14,464 bases of DNA from DAOTZS01 sp034434335 (GCA_034434335.1 DAOTZS010000234.1:1-14464); one strand, 5' to 3'; positions 1-7,918 are shown, counted from the stretch's first letter. The notes: a model not told the origin generated them from the sequence alone. A program made the numbers and translations.

Positions 1-1906
1 TGGCCGTCTCACCGGTGGGCCACAGTTTGAGCCTGACATCGGCCAGGGGTGCGCCGTCGGCCAGGGAGTTGGCCCAGGCTACCATCTGGCCATGGTCCAC
101 GAAGGCATCCAGGCCAATATGGGTGGCCTGCACCCAGACCTGGATCACAGGCGGTCGTTCGCGGGAGGGGAGAAGGGCCGCCAGTCCCATCCGTTCCGGC
201 TCCACGATCAGCACCAGGTGGCCCAGGCCGTTCGAGAGGGCCGGAGCCAGGTCGATTTGCGTCTCAGTCAGTTCGTCGGCTTTACCTTGAATCGGTACGA
301 CCTGGGAGAGCACCTCGCGACCGGGCGGCGTGGGCGGTGGAGTGGTACGATAGTAGTTCTGCAAATAGGTCTTGAAGGCGGCCCAGTCTTCTGGTTGGAC
401 CGCGAAGGCCCGCACCTTTAGGCGGCCGTAGTTAACCGTGAAGACCGAATAGGTTGGCCTGGCATAGGGGTCGAGGGTGATGAAGTTGCCGCCAGGGGCC
501 CAGATAGTAGGGCTGGCCGAGCCGACGTTGAAGGTGAGGGTCTGCGCCTTGCCCAGCTTCTGGCCGAACTGGTCAGTCAGGCTGGCGCTCAGGGTTACCT
601 GATAGCGGGTACGTCCGCTGGTACGCCCCTGGATCTGCAGGGTGTCGCCATAGACATTGATGTTGACCCCCGGCACTTCGGGCTTGATCTGCACCTGATC
701 GGCTTGGAACACCGTCTCGTCCAGGGGGTTGCTGAAGCGGATGAACCAGGGCGCGAAAGGTGGGCATTGGTCTCCCCAACCACACTGGTGCTCTCGCACC
801 ACCAGAGGCCCGTAGGTGGAAAAGCTGAAGCTTTGCGCGCTTTCTGTCGTCAGGGGGCCTTCAGCCGAGGGGGTACCCGCTTCGAAGGTGACGGTCACCT
901 CGGTATCGGGAGGGAAGGGCTCCAGGCTACGAAACGCCAGCCAGCGTCCTTCCCCAGCCTGGTCGGCCAGCCGGCTGACCGTCTTGTCGGCCTTGATCTC
1001 CTCGGCAGTGGCGAGGCGAACCTGTACTTGCTTGCCACCTGCGCTGACCGTCGTCTTGGCCAGCACATCCTCAGGGCTGATGCGCTGGTTGAAAGCCGCG
1101 AACAGGAGGGGGTGCAGCGGGTGGGGTCCTCCGGCAGGATGGAAGCTTTCCAGTTGGGGTGGGGGTGTCGTGAAGGTCCAGCTCACGGCGCGGGCCAGCT
1201 TGCTCCCTGTCGCGGACACGATCCCGGCCGGCACCTCCACAGTATACTTGGTCGCCATGGGAAAGCGATTCCTGGGCTCGAAGAACAAGGTTTTGGTGCC
1301 CACCCAGCGCCACTTGCCGGCCGGCTGGGGCGAGAGTTTCACCGGCACGTCCCTGGCAGCCAGGTCCTGGAGGCTGGTCAGTGGGACCATGGGCTGATTG
1401 AAGGTGACGCTGAGATACGGCGCCAGAGGCACGTCCCCTTCGGGCGCGTAGCGGAGCACCTCCAACGGGCCGGCAGCCACTGCAGGGGGTGAAGGAGTGG
1501 CCGGTGGTGGGAAGGGTTGGGAGATGGTGGTGCCAGGCCGCGGCACCGGCAGGGAGCTGGGCCGCAAGGCGAACTCCTGCACAGCGCCCTCAGCCGGCTG
1601 AAGGGCTGGCAGGCGGTCCAGGATAGCCTGGACCTGACTCTCTGCCAGAGGCTGGGTAGCAGGTCGTGTCACTGCCGGCCGGGGGCCAGGGGTTTCAGCG
1701 CCCTCGCTGAGACGCAGTTGCAGGCCCGGGGACGGCGTTGGCACCTTCGTTTCCGCCACTCCGACACTGCCGGATTGTGTGGGTTGATCGGTACTGGTCA
1801 TGCTTTCCTCCGGAGTGGGCGGCTCGGGTGTCGAAAGGGATGGCTGGCCACATGCGATGGCCAGGAGCATAACTGCTGCCAGGGATAGAAGCAAGCCAAC
1901 TCTCAT
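1..1906 (-). CDS. Alpha-2-macroglobulin-family lipoprotein with Ig-like domains, N-terminal part (runs off left edge)
   Basis: The reading frame is open from an ATG at 1906 to the window edge, giving 635 codons with no stop; the C-terminal part is outside. The start is followed by a lipoprotein signal peptide: Arg2, hydrophobic residues 3-18, then LLAIAC with Cys19 as the predicted lipidated residue. An AGGAG-type Shine-Dalgarno (1917-1921) lies about 10 nt upstream. Residues about 20-150 are rich in Pro, Thr and Ser and look like a linker. From about 155 there are two or three Ig-like modules of the kind found in bacterial macroglobulins (LAPYLSVTFNQPM, LHPLLFAAFNQRI, FAPWFIRFSNPL), and from about 480 a stretch resembling the start of the macroglobulin MG region (YSVFTVNYGRLKVRAF). 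Known members trap proteases in the envelope; full proteins are usually 1500-2000 residues, often with a thioester, which cannot be seen here. No pbpC partner is in the window. Family call is by pattern recognition, fairly confident. Confidence 0.75.
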   Translation of the reverse strand, partial: MRVGLLLSLAAVMLLAIACGQPSLSTPEPPTPEESMTSTDQPTQSGSVGVAETKVPTPSPGLQLRLSEGAETPGPRPAVTRPATQPLAESQVQAILDRLPALQPAEGAVQEFALRPSSLPVPRPGTTISQPFPPPATPSPPAVAAGPLEVLRYAPEGDVPLAPYLSVTFNQPMVPLTSLQDLAARDVPVKLSPQPAGKWRWVGTKTLFFEPRNRFPMATKYTVEVPAGIVSATGSKLARAVSWTFTTPPPQLESFHPAGGPHPLHPLLFAAFNQRISPEDVLAKTTVSAGGKQVQVRLATAEEIKADKTVSRLADQAGEGRWLAFRSLEPFPPDTEVTVTFEAGTPSAEGPLTTESAQSFSFSTYGPLVVREHQCGWGDQCPPFAPWFIRFSNPLDETVFQADQVQIKPEVPGVNINVYGDTLQIQGRTSGRTRYQVTLSASLTDQFGQKLGKAQTLTFNVGSASPTIWAPGGNFITLDPYARPTYSVFTVNYGRLKVRAFAVQPEDWAAFKTYLQNYYRTTPPPTPPGREVLSQVVPIQGKADELTETQIDLAPALSNGLGHLVLIVEPERMGLAALLPSRERPPVIQVWVQATHIGLDAFVDHGQMVAWANSLADGAPLADVRLKLWPTGETA

Positions 1907-1961
1907 AGTGGACTCTCTCCTCTCTTCTGCGTCTGGAGCGGGCCAGGAGTTCTGCCTTGGG

Positions 1962-1991
1962 CGTATAAGTACCAGCCCAAGCCTCCCTCAA
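1962..1991 (-). promoter_or_regulatory. Possible promoter of the macroglobulin lipoprotein gene
   Basis: On the minus strand TTGAGG (1986-1991) and TATACG (1962-1967) are separated by 18 bp; each matches the sigma-70 consensus at four of six positions. It lies about 55 bp upstream of the ATG at 1906 and downstream of the terminator at 2070-2102, so the lipoprotein gene plausibly has its own transcript. The match is weak and could be chance. Confidence 0.3.
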
Positions 1992-2057
1992 GCCCCTCTT
2001 TGTCTTTTTATCAAGACGCAACTTGCCGGAGATCCGTTCCCCAAGGCAACCCCGAAA

Positions 2058-2102
2058 GATAAGAACAACAGGTCGCGTCCGGAACTCCCCTGGACGCGAC
2101 CT
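2058..2102 (-). terminator. Intrinsic terminator after the large surface-protein gene
   Basis: A perfect 11-bp inverted repeat, AGGTCGCGTCC (2070-2080) and GGACGCGACCT (2092-2102), surrounds an 11-nt loop. On the minus strand the stem is followed by TGTTGTTCTTATC, a U-rich though interrupted tract. It lies 53 bp beyond the stop codon of the 1757-residue protein, the expected place for its rho-independent terminator, and it separates that gene from the downstream lipoprotein gene. Confidence 0.8.
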
Positions 2103-2155
2103 GCGTCAACCTCACAACTATCTACAAGACGACCTGTACACCAGGGTCGCGCGGC

Positions 2156-5100
2156 TTATCCATTCCTACGCCGGCGGGCCATCCGCAGGCGGACATAACC
2201 AGCCAGCCCGATCAGGCCAGTGCCCAGCAACAACCAGGTGTTCGCCTCGGGGATCTCACCGGGCAGGAAGTAAACCACATCCACGGTGACCTCGTTGGAG
2301 TTGCGCGGGGCACCTTCCAGGAAGCGAACCTGCGCGGTGTTGGTGATCTGATACGGCAGGTCCTTGGTCTCTACCCGGGCAGCCTTGCCGCTAATCATGA
2401 TGGTCACCGTCTCGTTGGGGGCCAGCACGCCAACGTTGACCGTCCAGACGCGGGTGGCCGCGTCGTAGCTGGCACTGCCTTTTGTCGTGACCAGGGTGAC
2501 GTTCTCCAGGCGAGGATGGATGGCGTCTATGATGACAACGTCATTGGCATTCGCCGTGCCCCGGTTGGTAACCGTGACGGTGAAGACCACTGGCTCACCC
2601 GTGTGTACTGCCGGCATGTTGGCAGTCTTGTAGATGGCCGGGTCCACGGTGGCATTCAGCGGGTTGCTGACCGTCGCGGTCTTGTCCGGCAGTTGGTCAC
2701 TCTTCAGGGTGGCAGTGTTGTCGATAGAGAGCGCGTTCCACTCGGCGAAGCTGAGCGCGGTGGCCTGGCCCGTGAGGCCGGTGATGGTCATGTTCACCTT
2801 GACCTGGAAGGTGACGCAGGCGCTGACGCCCGGGCCGACGGCGCCTAGGTTCCAGGTCAGCGTGCGGGTCGGCTCGTTGTAGGTGACGGTGCCTGTGGCG
2901 CTGCCGGCCACGTAGGTAGTGTTGACCGGGATCACATCAATGAGGGTCACGCCGGTGGCGTTGGCCGTGCCGTTGTTGGCATAGCAGAGTCTGTATTCGA
3001 TGGTATCACCGGGTTTCACCTCGCCTGCCGGGGTGGCGCTCTTGCTCAGGGTGAGCTTGACCGTGGCGTTCAGCGGGTTGGAGGTCGTGGCCGTGATCCT
3101 GGGCTTCTCCAGGCTGTCCAGGTGGGCAATGTTGTCCACCGTCCAGCCCTGGTTGACCTCGGTCACACCTGGGATGGTCATGTCCACGGTGACAACAAAG
3201 GAGACACACCCTGTTACGTCCGGGCCGATGGTGCCCAGGTCCCATGTAAGTCTCCGGCCGGCTGCGTCATAGACCGCGCCGCCGGTGGCGCTGCCATCCA
3301 CGTAGGTGGTGAAGACAGGGATCATGTCTCGCAGCACCACGTTGGTGGCATTGCCGTTGCCGGTATTGGCGTAGCACAGGGTGTAGCGGATCCTGTCGCC
3401 CGGTTTGACCTCACCGGTTGGGCTGTTAGTCTTGGTCAGGGACAGGATCGGTTCGGCATGGACGCGCACCACGTCGGTGGCCTCATCTCGCACCCGGGCC
3501 TCGTCTATGATGGTGACGGTGTTGAAGATGTAGCTGTTGTTGGGCAGCGGCTTCTTCACCCGGACGGTAAGGGTCACCGAACCGCTGTCGCCAGGGTTCA
3601 GGTTGCCCAGGTTCCAGGTCACCAGGCGGGTGACGGGGTCGTAGGTGCCGCCGTTGCTGGCCGCGATGAAGTCCACCTGCATCGGCAACAGGTCGCGCAG
3701 CACCACGTTGATGGCGGGCTCGCGGCCGCTGGCGCTGTAGCTGATGGTGTAGATCATCTCCGCGCCAGCTTCCACGGCCTGGCCGAGCGGGATGTTGTTG
3801 ACCTTGGCTACGGTCAGCAGGTGGCCATCGGCAAAGCCGAAGTCAGCCGTGAGCACCGCGTTGCCGCCGCTGATGGTGACCGGGTAGGGGCTCACCTGGC
3901 CGTGATTGTTGGTATGGGGCACGCCAAAGGTCTGGGTATACCCCAGCAGGCGGCCATTCAGGTCAGTGATCACGACCCAGTAGTTGCCGTCGGGCAGGCC
4001 GGTGAACAGATAGCTGCCGTCGGCAGCGGTGGTGGCCGTGGCAACCACTACATCATCGGCCGTGCCGAGGGTTCCGTCCGCACCCGGGGCCACCAGGTTG
4101 ATGGTCACGTCGCCGATGCCGCGCTCGGTGGGGCCGGGCTCATATATGCCATTGCGGTTGGCATCGTAGAACACCAGGTCACCTACCTGCCCGGTATAGG
4201 CAACGCCCTGATAGCCAAAGTCGGCATTCAGGTAGGTGCCGCCGGCCGGGAGGGTGATCGGCCCGTGGGGGTCGGTGCCACCGGTCAGGGTCATGCCGGT
4301 CAGCACGCCGTTGAGGTCGGTTACCTTCACGCAGTAGGTGCCAGCCGGCACACCGGTGAAGAGGTAGGTGCCATCCGACGCGGTGGTGACGGTGGCCACC
4401 ACGCTGTCATCGGCGGTGCCACAAAGGCCATCGGCTCCGGCCGCCAACAGGTCGAGGGTAACGTTGCCGATGCCCACCTCACCAGCATCCTGCACACCGT
4501 TGCCGTTGACATCGCTCCACACCCGGTCGCCAATGGTGCCGGCTTGAGGCTGCGGCCCGTAGCCGAAGTCCGCATCACGGTATTGTTGGCCCTCCGCCAG
4601 CTCAATTGGCCCATGCGGGTCGCTGCCACCGGTGAGGATCAGACCAGGAGGCAGGGTGCTGTCGAGCACGTCTACACAGTAGGTGCCAGCAGGGACTTCG
4701 TTGAAGCGGTACTGGCCGCTGCTATTGGTGACCGCGTTGGCCAGGGGGACATCATCGGCCGTGCCGCAGCTACCGTCAGGACCGGCGTCGTAGAGGATCA
4801 GGCCCACCCCACCGATGCCTGGCTCGCCCGGTTCCTGGATGCCGTTGCCGTTGGTATCGTACCATACGGTATCGCCGATGGAGCCTTCAGGGGTCTGGAC
4901 GACCTGCGTGGTAGCTGTGGCTTCCTTCTCCTTGCCGGGCTTGAAATCGGCGATCTGGACGAGGTTTTCGATAGCTATGCCGTTGGGGAAGTCTCTGTTC
5001 ACCCTCACTACCAGGGTAAGGGTGCCGTGGTCACCCGGCACCTTATCCCCCACTTCCCATGTGACCGTGTTGGTGACCGGGTCGTACACCCCGCCATCCG

Positions 5101-7429
5101 ATGCGCTCACGAAGCGGACACCGAAGGGCAGCGGGTCGCTGACCACAATGTCGTCTGCCGGCTCGTTGCCGCTGACGCGCCACTCGATGGTGTAGGTCAG
5201 TTCTGCGCCCTTGTCCACCGGGTCGGGGCTATCGGACTTGGCGATATAAAGGGTGTGATCGCTGCGCACCGTGCTCACCACGCTGGCTTGCGCCGCCTCG
5301 GTGCCTGGATCGCTATCGGCGAAGAGCACCGAGTTAGTCAGCAAGGTGCCGTTGTACTGGGGTGAGTTGACTGTGACGACAACTTCGAGGCTCCCGCTCT
5401 GCGGGGTCAGGATCTCGCCCAGGTTCCAGGTGACGGTGTGGGCCACAGGGTCGTAGACGCCACCGCCGGAGGCACTGACGAACGTAACCTCAGCCGGCAG
5501 GGTATCCACGATAACGGCATCGGGAGCCGGCTCGTTGCCCGTAACTTCCCACCCGATGGTATAGGTCAGCTCAGCCCCGGCATCTACCGGCTCCGGCGCG
5601 GCGACCTTGGTGATCGCCAGCTCGTGATCACTGCGCACCGTGCTGGTAATACTGGCGCTGGCGCTATCGCCGATGCTGTCGGCAATCTCGACCGTGTTCT
5701 CCAGGGTGGTGCCGTTGTAGAGCGGGCTGTCCACCTGCACCTGGATCGTGTAGGAACCCGTCTTCACGGGGGTGACCTGGCCCAGGTGCCAGGTGACGGT
5801 GTGGGCCACAGGGTCGTAGACGCCACCATCCGAGGTGCTGACGAAGGAAACCAGGTCCGGCAGGGTGTCTACGATCTTCACATCAGGCGCATAGGCGTTG
5901 CCGGCCACCGTCCAGTCAATCGTATAGGTAAGGGCACCCCCGGCATCCACCGGTTCGGGGGCAGCCGCCTTGCTGATGGCCAGCTCCACCGCGGCGAAGA
6001 CGTCGGTCGTGTCGGTGGCCGTGTTATCGCTGGTGTCCACCTCTCCCGGCGAGGTGGTGCTGATGGCGACCTTGTTTTCCAGGGTAGTGGTACCAGCCGG
6101 GAAGACGGGATCAAGCTGCACCGTGACGGCCACCTGGCCACCCGTGCCCTGGGCCACAGTACCCACGTTCCAGGTGACAGTGTGGGTGGCGGGATTGTAG
6201 GTGCCGCCGTTGGTAGCGCTGACGAAGCTCACCCGGGGCGGCAGGGTATCCACGATGGTGGTATCGTTGGCCGGGGCAGAGCCATAGTTCTCGTAGTTGA
6301 TCGTATAGGTGAGCGTATCGCCCGGCTTGGCGGTGGCCAGGCCATCGGTCTTGGTGATCCGCAATTCCGGCACGAAGATGGGGATGACGAGCTGGGCGAA
6401 CAGGGCGCCGCTCTCACCGGTTTGATTGGGGGTGGGATTGCCGGTGAGCACCGATTCGCCCTGGATCGCCAGCCAGGTCGCGCCGGCAGGGATTTCGACC
6501 TTGATGCGGATGATGGACCACTCAGGGCTGATGTAGCCCCCCACACCGGTTGTCCAGCCAAAGCCATCTACCCAGCCCAACAGCCCGGTCACTGGCCAAG
6601 CCGTAGTGGTGGTGCCGCACGTGCTGCTGACGAAGGCATTGGCCACGCCCAGCCGGCCGCCATTCACGCCCACCGAAGGAGAGCCGTACTGGACGATGGT
6701 GCTGGGCGGGGTGCCCGAGCCGCGCGCCACCCAGATGTTCTCGGGCCGGCAGGGGTTAGTTTGGTCCGTACCTGCGTGATGGAGCCACACAATAGCTTCC
6801 TGGGTGATGGGCGCTGGCGGGAAGGTGAAGATGATAGGATCTGTGGTCTGCTGGCCTGACAGCCGCTCCCAGTAGTAGTCTGTACCGTCTACCAGGTCTA
6901 CCTGGGTACGGCGGGGGCAGGCTCCTGTGTCATAGACGACCACCACACTGGCGCCGTTGCGGCCGAAGGGCACAGAGGGATTCCATCCAGAAATTATGAA
7001 CGGATTCGAGCCCTGGTGGATGAGGTTATAGCCGCTCGGCCCAATGTTGGCCCGCCACATGAACCAGTCAGGGTTGTTGGTGCCGTAGACCTCGCGATCT
7101 ATCCGCTGGCCGACAACGGTTGTGCCGTTGAAGATCAGATCGCTCTGATCCGGGGCATTGGGCGCGCCGGCGTCCTCGGTCCCGATCCAGTAGAGGTAGG
7201 CATCCACCACGGGGCCGGGCACGATGACGGTTTGCTGGTAGGGGCTCTCGCCACCCCACAAGCCTATGCCGGCAGTGACGATGTCGTAGCAGCCATACTT
7301 GGGATAGCCTGGGGTCTCTGGATAGGTGATCACCTGTGCCCCGGCTGCGCCTGCCAGGCCAAAGGAGAGGGTCAGGACCATCAGCAGAAGCAGAATAGGT
7401 GCAAGAGTTCTAGGGCGGTGTATATCCAT
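2156..7429 (-). CDS. Large exported DUF11 / SdrD-B-like repeat surface protein with PEP-CTERM-like anchor
   Basis: 1757 residues. The ATG at 7429 has a near-perfect Shine-Dalgarno AGGAGGT (7438-7444) 8-9 nt upstream. Residues 1-31 form a Sec signal peptide ending AGA before Q32. Residues about 33-350 are an N-terminal domain I cannot assign with confidence; it has four cysteines and a faint likeness to methanogen DUF3344-type surface domains. DUF11-like beta-sandwich repeats start near residues 354, 480, 601 and 723. Three SdrD-B-like repeats follow near 850, 964 and 1081 (GDxVWYDxNGNG opening, GTADD, then a DFGY closing motif), likely calcium-binding. Four more DUF11-like repeats start near 1203, 1325, 1456 and 1595. 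The C terminus is PEANTWLLL, a hydrophobic stretch and an Arg-rich tail. The architecture suggests a long cell-surface or extracellular stalk or adhesin-like structural protein. No enzyme motif is seen, so the ligand is unknown. A terminator follows at 2070-2102. Confidence 0.9.
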   Translation of the reverse strand: MDIHRPRTLAPILLLLMVLTLSFGLAGAAGAQVITYPETPGYPKYGCYDIVTAGIGLWGGESPYQQTVIVPGPVVDAYLYWIGTEDAGAPNAPDQSDLIFNGTTVVGQRIDREVYGTNNPDWFMWRANIGPSGYNLIHQGSNPFIISGWNPSVPFGRNGASVVVVYDTGACPRRTQVDLVDGTDYYWERLSGQQTTDPIIFTFPPAPITQEAIVWLHHAGTDQTNPCRPENIWVARGSGTPPSTIVQYGSPSVGVNGGRLGVANAFVSSTCGTTTTAWPVTGLLGWVDGFGWTTGVGGYISPEWSIIRIKVEIPAGATWLAIQGESVLTGNPTPNQTGESGALFAQLVIPIFVPELRITKTDGLATAKPGDTLTYTINYENYGSAPANDTTIVDTLPPRVSFVSATNGGTYNPATHTVTWNVGTVAQGTGGQVAVTVQLDPVFPAGTTTLENKVAISTTSPGEVDTSDNTATDTTDVFAAVELAISKAAAPEPVDAGGALTYTIDWTVAGNAYAPDVKIVDTLPDLVSFVSTSDGGVYDPVAHTVTWHLGQVTPVKTGSYTIQVQVDSPLYNGTTLENTVEIADSIGDSASASITSTVRSDHELAITKVAAPEPVDAGAELTYTIGWEVTGNEPAPDAVIVDTLPAEVTFVSASGGGVYDPVAHTVTWNLGEILTPQSGSLEVVVTVNSPQYNGTLLTNSVLFADSDPGTEAAQASVVSTVRSDHTLYIAKSDSPDPVDKGAELTYTIEWRVSGNEPADDIVVSDPLPFGVRFVSASDGGVYDPVTNTVTWEVGDKVPGDHGTLTLVVRVNRDFPNGIAIENLVQIADFKPGKEKEATATTQVVQTPEGSIGDTVWYDTNGNGIQEPGEPGIGGVGLILYDAGPDGSCGTADDVPLANAVTNSSGQYRFNEVPAGTYCVDVLDSTLPPGLILTGGSDPHGPIELAEGQQYRDADFGYGPQPQAGTIGDRVWSDVNGNGVQDAGEVGIGNVTLDLLAAGADGLCGTADDSVVATVTTASDGTYLFTGVPAGTYCVKVTDLNGVLTGMTLTGGTDPHGPITLPAGGTYLNADFGYQGVAYTGQVGDLVFYDANRNGIYEPGPTERGIGDVTINLVAPGADGTLGTADDVVVATATTAADGSYLFTGLPDGNYWVVITDLNGRLLGYTQTFGVPHTNNHGQVSPYPVTISGGNAVLTADFGFADGHLLTVAKVNNIPLGQAVEAGAEMIYTISYSASGREPAINVVLRDLLPMQVDFIAASNGGTYDPVTRLVTWNLGNLNPGDSGSVTLTVRVKKPLPNNSYIFNTVTIIDEARVRDEATDVVRVHAEPILSLTKTNSPTGEVKPGDRIRYTLCYANTGNGNATNVVLRDMIPVFTTYVDGSATGGAVYDAAGRRLTWDLGTIGPDVTGCVSFVVTVDMTIPGVTEVNQGWTVDNIAHLDSLEKPRITATTSNPLNATVKLTLSKSATPAGEVKPGDTIEYRLCYANNGTANATGVTLIDVIPVNTTYVAGSATGTVTYNEPTRTLTWNLGAVGPGVSACVTFQVKVNMTITGLTGQATALSFAEWNALSIDNTATLKSDQLPDKTATVSNPLNATVDPAIYKTANMPAVHTGEPVVFTVTVTNRGTANANDVVIIDAIHPRLENVTLVTTKGSASYDAATRVWTVNVGVLAPNETVTIMISGKAARVETKDLPYQITNTAQVRFLEGAPRNSNEVTVDVVYFLPGEIPEANTWLLLGTGLIGLAGYVRLRMARRRRNG
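2159..2251 (-). other. PEP-CTERM-like C-terminal sorting signal of the surface protein
   Basis: The last 31 residues (1727-1757) are tripartite: a PEA motif (PEANT), a short hydrophobic segment at about 1732-1746 containing LLLGTGLIGLAG, and a basic tail with a run of four Arg. This is the layout of PEP-CTERM signals, which are processed by exosortase. The third motif residue is Ala where the consensus has Pro. No exosortase gene lies in the window, so processing is inferred from family knowledge. Confidence 0.65.
3830..4882 (-). repeat. Three tandem SdrD-B-like repeat units
   Basis: Residues about 850-1200 hold three units opening with IGDTVWYD, IGDRVWSD and VGDLVFYD, each followed by an Asn/Asp/Gly-rich loop (TNGNG, VNGNG, ANRNG) typical of calcium-binding SdrD B modules, a GTADD motif, and a closing ADFGY or ADFGF. 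The first two units share a cysteine pair 30 residues apart that the third lacks. Confidence 0.8.
4890..5992 (-). repeat. Three tandem DUF11 repeat units of about 121 codons
   Basis: Residues about 480-845 of the surface protein are three closely related units, with openings VDAGGALTYTI, VDAGAELTYTI and VDKGAELTYTI, the shared GGVYDPV motif, and STVRSDH linkers after the first two. A 39-nt stretch is identical at 5426-5464 and 5789-5827, exactly 363 nt (121 codons) apart, which indicates fairly recent duplication or gene conversion between neighbouring units. Unequal crossing-over here would change repeat number in frame. Confidence 0.8.
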
Positions 7430-7762
7430 AGAAGCATACCTCCTCTCATGGTGAAAGCAAGGGCAGCGATGAAGCCTTAGCGCAGGATGCCCCAGGGCGG
7501 GGCAGTGAAAAAGTGGTTTCAGTCAACATGCACATCAAGATGAGGGGAAGACAGGGGTGGAGACAGCCCAGGGGAGAGAGATCGGTCCAACTCCGTCCAG
7601 GACCACTGGCCAGGGCCATGGATGCTGTGTTTTTACATTTGCACAAAGATGCCATAAGCAGCGAATCCTGAGCCAGGTTTGGGTCAGCCAAGAACATAAC
7701 GGAGTGGCGGCTTACCAGCCCAAGACCAGAGGTCCCAGGCATTAGGTGAAGCGGAATAATTT
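7430..7762 (-). promoter_or_regulatory. Long 5' leader of the surface-protein mRNA
   Basis: If transcription starts 6-7 nt downstream of the -10 box at 7769-7774, the message has about 333 nt before the ATG at 7429. No open frame in it has a convincing ribosome-binding site. It contains several short stems, including TGCCCC (7488-7493) with GGGGCA (7499-7504). I checked it by eye against c-di-GMP-I, SAM, TPP-type and mini-ykkC hallmarks and recognised none. It may be an unclassified structured leader or simply a long untranslated region. Confidence 0.45.
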
Positions 7763-7768
7763 GAGACC

Positions 7769-7797
7769 ATTATAGCATCAAGGGCTAAAGCTGTCAA
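7769..7797 (-). promoter_or_regulatory. Consensus sigma-70 promoter of the surface-protein gene
   Basis: On the minus strand a perfect TTGACA (7792-7797) and a perfect TATAAT (7769-7774) are separated by 17 bp, the ideal spacing. It points at the large surface-protein gene and implies strong transcription. A perfect dyad (7798-7817) abuts the upstream edge of the -35 box. Confidence 0.85.
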
Positions 7798-7817
7798 CGA
7801 TGGCCGGCGAGCCATCG
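7798..7817. promoter_or_regulatory. Perfect dyad next to the -35 box (candidate operator)
   Basis: CGATGGC (7798-7804) and GCCATCG (7811-7817) form a perfect 7-bp inverted repeat around a 6-nt centre. It touches the upstream side of the TTGACA at 7792-7797 and lies in the region shared with the divergent radC promoter. This placement suits a transcription-factor site, but the regulator is unknown and a structural role is also possible. Confidence 0.35.
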
Positions 7818-7869
7818 CAAGCCCGGGGAGTCCAAGGGGTGTCCCCTCGTTCTCTCCTGCTTTTTCAAC

Positions 7870-7890
7870 ATGTGGCAGCTTGCGCCACAT
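7870..7890. promoter_or_regulatory. Second perfect dyad in the divergent region
   Basis: ATGTGGC (7870-7876) and GCCACAT (7884-7890) are perfect inverted repeats separated by 7 nt. The site lies upstream of both divergent promoters: about 29 bp upstream of the radC -35 box and about 73 bp upstream of the surface-protein -35. It differs in sequence from the 7798-7817 dyad. No T-run follows it on either strand, so a terminator is less likely than a binding site. Confidence 0.3.
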
Positions 7891-7918
7891 CGCCGCACAA
7901 GGCCCAGGCCGGCCATTT

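Noticed and set aside
704..1492. A 262-codon plus-strand open frame
   Set aside because: It lies opposite the macroglobulin lipoprotein, whose frame continues unbroken for 635 codons and has recognisable domains.
3122..5365. A 747-codon open frame on the plus strand opposite the surface-protein gene
   Set aside because: It is the antisense shadow of a GC-rich repeat gene; its translation is rich in Gly, Val, His and Asp without domain structure, and the minus-strand protein has a signal peptide, repeats and anchor.
5438..6859. A 473-codon plus-strand open frame
   Set aside because: Same reason: antisense to DUF11 repeats and the N-terminal domain, with compositionally biased sequence and no ribosome-binding site noted.
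7446..7745. Overlapping open frames of 98 (-) and 62 (+) codons in the surface-protein leader
   Set aside because: Neither has a Shine-Dalgarno or a recognisable family, and the minus frame lies wholly in the leader. I considered an insertion-sequence remnant but could not identify transposase residues or ends.
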